From assembly GCA_031551725.1 (NCBI GenBank), contig JAVBNF010000001.1, positions 1 through 64,000 of the forward strand: a DNA stretch of 64,000 nt, given 5' to 3'. The notes under the pieces are model-generated. The model was not told the DNA's origin and searched no databases. It worked only from the letters and a program-made list of their open reading frames with translations. Position 1 is the stretch's first letter, and each line of letters starts with the position of its first letter. Of this stretch, positions 59,480 through 64,000 are shown in pieces. The translations under genes and the position numbers were made by a program. This DNA comes from JAVBNF01 sp031551725. GTDB lineage: Bacteria > Bacteroidota > Bacteroidia > Bacteroidales > P3.

Positions 59480-59763
59480 ATGTAGCCCAACAATATGCAA
59501 ATATTGTGAAAGCCAATATGCATTCGGACAAAATTATTCTTTTTGGTTCTTATTCAAAAGGTAATTTCAACGAAGAAAGCGATATTGATATTGCCGTTAT
59601 TTTCAACGATTACAAGAATGCGATGGATATTCAAATGGAATTGATGAGGTTGAGAAGAAAAGTTGACAGTAGGATTGAACCTCATCCTTTTCGCAAAAGC
59701 GAGTTTGAAATTTCGAATCCGATTGTTAATGAGATCATTAAGTTTGGGAAAGAAATTAATTAA
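59458..59763 (+). CDS. Minimal nucleotidyltransferase (MNT) of the HEPN/MNT pair
   Basis: 101 residues. ILFGSYSKGNFNEESDIDIA carries the GS-x10-D-x-D motif of pol-beta-like nucleotidyltransferases. In characterised HEPN/MNT pairs the MNT transfers AMP groups to the HEPN partner and neutralises it. Here gene order HEPN then MNT, overlapping by 22 bases, is typical. The pair sits between PNP and TrmH genes. Confidence 0.82.
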   Translation: MDQATALNVAQQYANIVKANMHSDKIILFGSYSKGNFNEESDIDIAVIFNDYKNAMDIQMELMRLRRKVDSRIEPHPFRKSEFEISNPIVNEIIKFGKEIN

Positions 59764-59782
59764 AAAGTTCGATTGATATTTT

Positions 59783-60316
59783 ATGTATAAACGTTTAAAC
59801 GAAGAATTGAACCGCCTTTCTGTCGAAGCATTTAAAGAGGCTGAAAAAATCCCTCTGATTGTAATTTTAGATAATGTACGGAGTCAACACAATATTGGAT
59901 CGGTTTTCCGCACTTCAGATGCTTTTTTGGTAAAACATCTTTACCTTTGCGGAATTACAGCTTGCCCACCTCAAAAGGAGATTCATAAAACTGCTTTAGG
60001 TGCCACTGAAACCGTCGATTGGTCGTATGTTGAACAAACAGCCGCACTTATCTCACAATTAAAAGCAGACGGCTTTAAAATTTATGCAATAGAACAGGCG
60101 TTTAATAGTGTAGATTTGGAAGCCTTTTCAGTTACTGATAATGAAAAAGTTGCTGTAATTTTCGGCAACGAAGTGGATGGTGTAAGCGACGAAGTGATGC
60201 AATTGGTAGATGGTGCAATCGAAATCTCACAATACGGGACGAAGCATTCCCTAAACATATCTGTTTGTGCAGGAATTGTTATTTATCATTTAGGTAAATT
60301 ATTCAAGAAATTTTAA
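59783..60316 (+). CDS. TrmH/SpoU family RNA methyltransferase
   Basis: 177 residues, SPOUT knot fold: VILDNVRSQHNIGSVFRTSD near 30, GATETVDW near 72, IFGNEVDGVSDEVM near 125 and SLNISVCAGIVIY near 155. 2'-O-methylates a ribose in tRNA or rRNA. The short length lacks the N-terminal substrate domain of RlmB, so it resembles TrmL/TrmH. Confidence 0.9.
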   Translation: MYKRLNEELNRLSVEAFKEAEKIPLIVILDNVRSQHNIGSVFRTSDAFLVKHLYLCGITACPPQKEIHKTALGATETVDWSYVEQTAALISQLKADGFKIYAIEQAFNSVDLEAFSVTDNEKVAVIFGNEVDGVSDEVMQLVDGAIEISQYGTKHSLNISVCAGIVIYHLGKLFKKF

Positions 60317-60337
60317 TTATTTTTAAACTAAATAAAA

Positions 60338-60369
60338 AGACCGTAAAATTTTATCATTTTACGGTCTTA
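60338..60369. terminator. Bidirectional terminator between trmH and recA
   Basis: AAGACCGTAAAAT (60338-60350) pairs with ATTTTACGGTCTTA (60356-60369). Convergent genes flank it, so it can end both. It belongs to the microrepeat family also at 13333-13411. Confidence 0.65.
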
Positions 60370-60392
60370 CTTATCTTGCAATCTTACGATCT

Positions 60393-61412
60393 TTATTTCG
60401 CCAACGCTTCGCGAACTTTGGTTTCCAATTCCTCCGAAAGTTCCGGATTATCGAGCAACAATTGTTTCACAGCGTCACGTCCTTGACCAAGTTTGGTATC
60501 GCCATAGCTAAACCACGAACCACTTTTCTTGACAATGTTAAGGTCGACTCCCAAATCTATAATTTCTCCGATTTTCGAAATTCCTTCTCCATACATCAAA
60601 TCAAATTCAGCTGTGCGAAACGGAGGAGCTACTTTGTTTTTCACAATTTTCACTTTCACGCGGTTTCCAATTACACTCTCTCCTTCTTTGATTTGAGTGG
60701 CTTTGCGAATATCGATACGTACTGAAGCATAGAATTTCAAGGCATTACCACCGGTTGTAGTTTCGGGGTTTCCAAACATCACACCGATTTTTTCACGCAA
60801 TTGGTTGATAAAAATGCAGCAACAACCGGTTTTGCTGATTGTTCCTGTGAGTTTTCTTAATGCTTGCGACATTAAACGTGCATGCAAACCCATTTTCGAG
60901 TCGCCCATTTCTCCTTCAATTTCACTGCGCGGAGTAAGTGCGGCAACAGAGTCAACAACGATAATATCAATTGCACCGGAACGGATAAGGTTTTCAGCAA
61001 TTTCAAGGGCTTGTTCGCCGTTATCGGGTTGAGAAATCAACAAATCTTCTACTTTTACACCAAGTTTTTGTGCGTAAAAACGATCGAATGCATGTTCGGC
61101 ATCGATAAAAGCAGCTATCCCACCTTGTTTTTGCACTTCAGCAATGGCGTGGATAGCCAACGTTGTTTTACCGGACGATTCAGGTCCGTAAATTTCGATT
61201 ACGCGGCCTTTCGGCAATCCGCCGATACCTAATGCCATGTCGACTCCGATGGAACCTGTGGAGATTACATCCACGGACTCTACCGCATCGTCGCTCATTT
61301 TCATGATCGCACCTTTTCCATACGATTTTTCAATTTTATCCAGCGTCAGTTGTAATGCTTTCAATTTTTCAGCTTTTGCGCTGTTTTCGGGTTCTTCTTG
61401 TTTTTTTGCCAT
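60393..61412 (-). CDS. recA: Recombinase RecA
   Basis: 339 residues. Walker A GPESSGKTTLAIHAI near 67, LLISQPDNGEQALEI near 131, VDSVAALTPRSEIEGEMGD near 153, RKLTGTISKTGCCCIFINQL near 190, MFGNPETTTGGNALKFYAS near 216. Homologous recombination, repair and SOS-type signalling. It has its own promoter with a TAACTTTG box. Confidence 0.98.
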   Translation of the reverse strand: MAKKQEEPENSAKAEKLKALQLTLDKIEKSYGKGAIMKMSDDAVESVDVISTGSIGVDMALGIGGLPKGRVIEIYGPESSGKTTLAIHAIAEVQKQGGIAAFIDAEHAFDRFYAQKLGVKVEDLLISQPDNGEQALEIAENLIRSGAIDIIVVDSVAALTPRSEIEGEMGDSKMGLHARLMSQALRKLTGTISKTGCCCIFINQLREKIGVMFGNPETTTGGNALKFYASVRIDIRKATQIKEGESVIGNRVKVKIVKNKVAPPFRTAEFDLMYGEGISKIGEIIDLGVDLNIVKKSGSWFSYGDTKLGQGRDAVKQLLLDNPELSEELETKVREALAK

Positions 61413-61429
61413 AATATTATTTGTTTTTA

Positions 61430-61437
61430 CAAAGTTA
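61430..61437 (-). promoter_or_regulatory. -7 box of the recA promoter
   Basis: TAACTTTG on the minus strand, 18 bases before the ATG, so a very short leader. The -33 box is weak (CTTT). Confidence 0.6.
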
Positions 61438-61536
61438 CAAAATCATTTTTTAGAAAAAAAGTTGTTTTTATAAATAATTTACGTTTTTGAATGGTCGAAA
61501 ATTTCGACCACCTAGCGAAAATCAATATCTTACAAG

Positions 61537-62088
61537 TTAATCTTCATTTCTTCTTCGAATAGTATGCTTAAATTTCAACATTGCCAGGTTTAGTTCTATC
61601 GAAGTTTCTGTGTCTGTTTTAGTCAAAGAATTCCCGAGAATTTCAGTCGTTAAAATTCCACTTTTTTGCAATAATGCTTGTTGTTCTTCTTCGTTTTCGC
61701 TTTGCGCGATGTTCGAGATAGTTCGTGCCAGCTCCCGCAAATTCGCAAACGCCTCCACAATCGCAATGGTTGTTTGTGTGGCATTCGGACTTTTGAGAAT
61801 AGTGGCCAGCATATACAGACCTTTTTCGGTGAAAGCAATCGGACTTGCTGTAGAATGTTTAAGATTTTTGAACCGGTCGAAAATTTCGACCAGTTGCTGA
61901 CGTTCAGCATCTTGCAAATTAAAAACGTATCCTTCCGGAAATTTATCCGGATTGTTTTTAACGGCTTCATTCACCCGTTTGGTTTCTACTCCGTAGAGTT
62001 CGGCCACATCGCGGTCGATGATAACTTGTTGGTCGCGAATGAGAATCACTTTGTTCTCGATTTCGCTGAAAGAAATAGGAAAATCCAT
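61537..62088 (-). CDS. ORF6N domain protein
   Basis: 183 residues. Residues 8-95 are an ORF6N (KilA-N-related) domain: IENKVILIRDQQVIIDRDV, AELYGVETKRVNEAVKNN, KFPEGYVFNL, and FTEKGLYMLATILKSP. The C-terminal half is helical and charged. Such proteins are DNA-binding regulators of phages and mobile elements, but they are also scattered singly in Bacteroidota chromosomes. Intact, in contrast to the BRO gene at 23541. Its upstream region carries box copy 2. Confidence 0.85.
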   Translation of the reverse strand: MDFPISFSEIENKVILIRDQQVIIDRDVAELYGVETKRVNEAVKNNPDKFPEGYVFNLQDAERQQLVEIFDRFKNLKHSTASPIAFTEKGLYMLATILKSPNATQTTIAIVEAFANLRELARTISNIAQSENEEEQQALLQKSGILTTEILGNSLTKTDTETSIELNLAMLKFKHTIRRRNED

Positions 62089-62110
62089 AATTGAGGTTAT
62101 TTAAATGTTT

Positions 62111-62177
62111 ACATATATATAAACGCGATGACCCCCCGGATTATTTCTTAATAAATGTTAAAAATTTGTTAAAATTT
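62111..62177 (-). promoter_or_regulatory. Shared upstream box, copy 2
   Basis: Minus-strand block with TTTTTAACATTTATTAAG, a six-G step, and ATCGCGTTTATATATATG. Nearly identical to 147-213. It overlaps the stop of the DUF2461 gene. Confidence 0.6.
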
Positions 62178-62825
62178 CATTGCTTCGTTGAAGAAGTTGT
62201 TAAACGGAGTCATTATTTTGAAATCCGCAACCACTTTTTCTACAAAATCGGGTGCTAAAAGTTCTTTTTCAGTTAAGCCTTTCCCAAGTGCGTAGTTCTT
62301 ATATTTTAGCAGTTCGATGTCTGGAAAATCCTTTGGAAAATCGCGCGGAGGCATTTTCATTTTCCACTCTTCTTCCAATCCGCCGAACGTTTTCTTGAAA
62401 ACTTTATTTTCTAATATCGCTTTAAAATCCTTGCTGTTGTAGTAAATTCCGTCTCTGCACTTGCGTAGAATCTCCGGTGGAACTTCGTAAACACCACCAC
62501 CAATCATAAAATGTCCTTTTTGCAAATGAATATAATAACCGGAATTTATGCTTTTCCGTCCGCCCGGCGCGATAAAAGACCCGAAATATTCTTTGTACGG
62601 GCTTTTATCTTTCGAAAAACGAACATCGCGGTAAATCCGGAACATACAGTCTTTGGCTTGCAAACCCGCAATATTCGGATCTGTAAGCGAAAGTTTGTCA
62701 ATTACTTCTTGTGTGATTTTTTCAACAGTTTCTTTAGCGGCTAAATATTCATTTTTATGTTCCGCAAACCATTCGCGATTGTTGTTTTTGCAAATGTTGT
62801 CTAAGAATTTTATTACTTCTTTCAT
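62169..62825 (-). CDS. DUF2461 (TIGR02453) family protein
   Basis: 218 residues, no signal peptide. KEVIKFLDNICKNNNREWF, FRIYRDVRFSKDKSPYKEYF, GGRKSINSGYYIHLQKGHFM, GGGVYEVPPE match the DUF2461 family. Function unknown; predicted cytoplasmic. Confidence 0.85.
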   Translation of the reverse strand: MKEVIKFLDNICKNNNREWFAEHKNEYLAAKETVEKITQEVIDKLSLTDPNIAGLQAKDCMFRIYRDVRFSKDKSPYKEYFGSFIAPGGRKSINSGYYIHLQKGHFMIGGGVYEVPPEILRKCRDGIYYNSKDFKAILENKVFKKTFGGLEEEWKMKMPPRDFPKDFPDIELLKYKNYALGKGLTEKELLAPDFVEKVVADFKIMTPFNNFFNEAMKF

Positions 62826-62861
62826 GTTCTTTTATATTGGTTTGAATAGTTGTATAACTTC

Positions 62862-63512
62862 TCAAACTATTCGAATCATCATCAAACCATCCCTTACCGG
62901 TAATAAAAGATTTTCCACCCGCGGATCGTTTTGCACAAAATCATTAAATTCGCGGATAATAAGGGTATCTTTGTCGTTGGCTTTTTCATCGATCACTTTC
63001 CCACTCCACAAAACATTATCAACTAAAATCATTCCGCCCGGACGCATTTTCGGGAGAATTTGTTGATAATAATTCAACAAATTCGGTTTATCAGCATCAA
63101 TAAAAACCAAATCGAAAATTTCGTTTAACGTAGGAATGATTTCCAATGCTAATCCAATGTGTTGCGTAATTTTTGATTGCAAATTTGCTTCCGCAAAAAA
63201 GCGATTGGAGATGTATTGGTATTCCGGATTTTTTTCAAGTGTAATCAATTGTCCATTTTCAGCTAATCCTTTTGCTAAGCAAATAGTCGCAAAACCTGTG
63301 AATGTTCCTATTTCCAGAATACGCTGCGGCTGCATCATCCGACTAATCATTTCGAGCAATTTGCCCTGTACGGCGCCCGAAAGCATGCGCGGATTAATCG
63401 TTTTCAAATGGGTTTCGCGAATCAATGCATGCAACACGACATCATCAAAACGCGTGTGTTTTTCGGCATAATCGAAGATTTCCGGATTTGAAATATTTTC
63501 AAATTCATTCAT
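62862..63512 (-). CDS. Class I SAM-dependent O-methyltransferase
   Basis: 216 residues of the catechol/caffeoyl-CoA O-methyltransferase type: RILEIGTFTGFATICLA near 60, LVFIDADKPNLLNYYQQI near 132, GGMILVDNVLWSGKV near 155. Substrate unknown. Precedes the DUF2461 gene on the same strand by 36 bases. Confidence 0.9.
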   Translation of the reverse strand: MNEFENISNPEIFDYAEKHTRFDDVVLHALIRETHLKTINPRMLSGAVQGKLLEMISRMMQPQRILEIGTFTGFATICLAKGLAENGQLITLEKNPEYQYISNRFFAEANLQSKITQHIGLALEIIPTLNEIFDLVFIDADKPNLLNYYQQILPKMRPGGMILVDNVLWSGKVIDEKANDKDTLIIREFNDFVQNDPRVENLLLPVRDGLMMIRIV

Positions 63513-63530
63513 AAAACGAGATCAAAATGA

Positions 63531-64000
63531 TTAAAGCATGGTACCGAAACGAATGCCCAAGCAAAGCATTGGGCCCTTATATCCATATCCGAAAAAATCT
63601 TTTTTTATGTTTTTCTGCACAGTGGTGTTGCAAGAAGAATAGCCTGCAAAACGCCAACCAATGCCGCAATAAAAATCCAAATACAATCGTGGAGAAACTT
63701 GAAACATCCAGCCATTAAGAACATCAACGCCGTATTGAATTACACGGCTATTTTGTATATCGTTGTATTCATCGGACACATCTTGACTGGAATAGCGCCA
63801 AATTCCTCGCGCGGACACATAATAGCGAGGATGTGCCGACGTATAATAACGGTACGCTGCTCCTATTCCAAGCCCCTGCTTGGCATTTTCCACAAAAAGA
63901 TATTCGCCGGACATTGTAAGCCATTGTTTTTTGTGTAAGCGGATGTCAACATCTATCCGCATTTGGTCGTCGATAAAATATTGGGGAAGAAGCATAATCA
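63531..64000 (-). CDS. Partial protein, probable outer-membrane beta-barrel (5' end outside window)
   Basis: At least 156 residues; the frame is open to the window edge, so the first ATG seen (63995) need not be the start. Alternating aromatic/hydrophobic strands (LTMSGEYLF, GLGIGAAYRYY, YYVSARGIWRY, VIQYGVDVLNGWMF, RLYLDFYCGIGWRF, GPMLCLGIRFGTML), ending on an aliphatic-aromatic pattern, suggest an outer-membrane beta-barrel. No named family recognised. Confidence 0.6.
   Translation of the reverse strand, partial: IMLLPQYFIDDQMRIDVDIRLHKKQWLTMSGEYLFVENAKQGLGIGAAYRYYTSAHPRYYVSARGIWRYSSQDVSDEYNDIQNSRVIQYGVDVLNGWMFQVSPRLYLDFYCGIGWRFAGYSSCNTTVQKNIKKDFFGYGYKGPMLCLGIRFGTML

Overview
The window is a chromosomal segment of a Bacteroidota bacterium, most likely Bacteroidales-like. 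The evidence is consistent. Promoters match the phylum-specific TTTG-N19-20-TAnnTTTG consensus. Several secreted proteins carry type IX secretion (T9SS) C-terminal signals of both type A and type B. There are M6 metalloproteases with BACON-like modules, a long-form PurC, and AsmA, IPExxxVDY, DUF4159 and DUF2141 families. Three proteins carry the Fibrobacter succinogenes major paralogous (FISUMP) domain. No rRNA, tRNA or CRISPR array was recognised.

Layout. 1-0.8 kb: left edge inside an IS30-like transposase, then a frameshifted phage-type gene. 0.8-7.1 kb: secreted endonuclease, purC, IPExxxVDY protein, FISUMP lipoprotein, ychF, a frameshifted four-helix-bundle gene, a Mur ligase. 7.1-10.3 kb: tandem repeats, a two-domain FISUMP protein and a structured RNA. 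10.3-17.6 kb (minus): alpha-amylase, T9SS type B protein, lgt, relA. 17.9-26 kb: AAA ATPase, EamA transporter, YgiQ, DAHP synthase/chorismate mutase, DUF4159 protein, a truncated BRO gene, metG. 26-31.5 kb: serine hydrolase, TauE, unknown protein, Gfo/Idh oxidoreductase, pcm, and a PlsY-riboflavin kinase fusion. 31.5-34 kb: the second copy of the structured RNA and the second two-domain FISUMP gene. 34.5-49.7 kb (minus): AsmA protein, RluB with a repeat-rich extension, an orphan small RNA, a peptide ABC ATPase, an Ig-like lipoprotein, a U32 peptidase, suhB, and a large M6 protease followed by pssA. 49.7-64 kb: second M6 protease, lipoprotein, asparaginase, serS, rplU-rpmA, DUF2141 protein, lpxK-PNP, a HEPN/MNT pair, trmH, recA, an ORF6N gene, DUF2461 protein, O-methyltransferase, and a partial beta-barrel protein.

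The most interesting signal is a pair of about 172-nt structured RNA elements (minus strand 9962-10133; plus strand 31581-31754). Each follows a TAACTTTG promoter and lies immediately upstream of a two-domain FISUMP gene. Between the copies three helices change sequence while keeping pairing, with about ten compensatory pair changes by hand alignment, while loop sequences stay the same. I do not recognise the family. A third small RNA (39439-39600, minus) has its own promoter, U-tract and a similar nested-helix shape.

The second theme is small repeats that spill into genes. Palindromic and micro-satellite-like intergenic repeats extend or build signal peptides in four secreted proteins (both FISUMP proteins, DUF4159, Ig-like lipoprotein) and gene ends elsewhere (Lgt, the type B protein). 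Two unrelated proteins have the same signal-peptide core, FCIFAFL, because both use the same repeat. Third, three phage-type regulator or nuclease genes (232, 23843 and 62088) share one upstream box.
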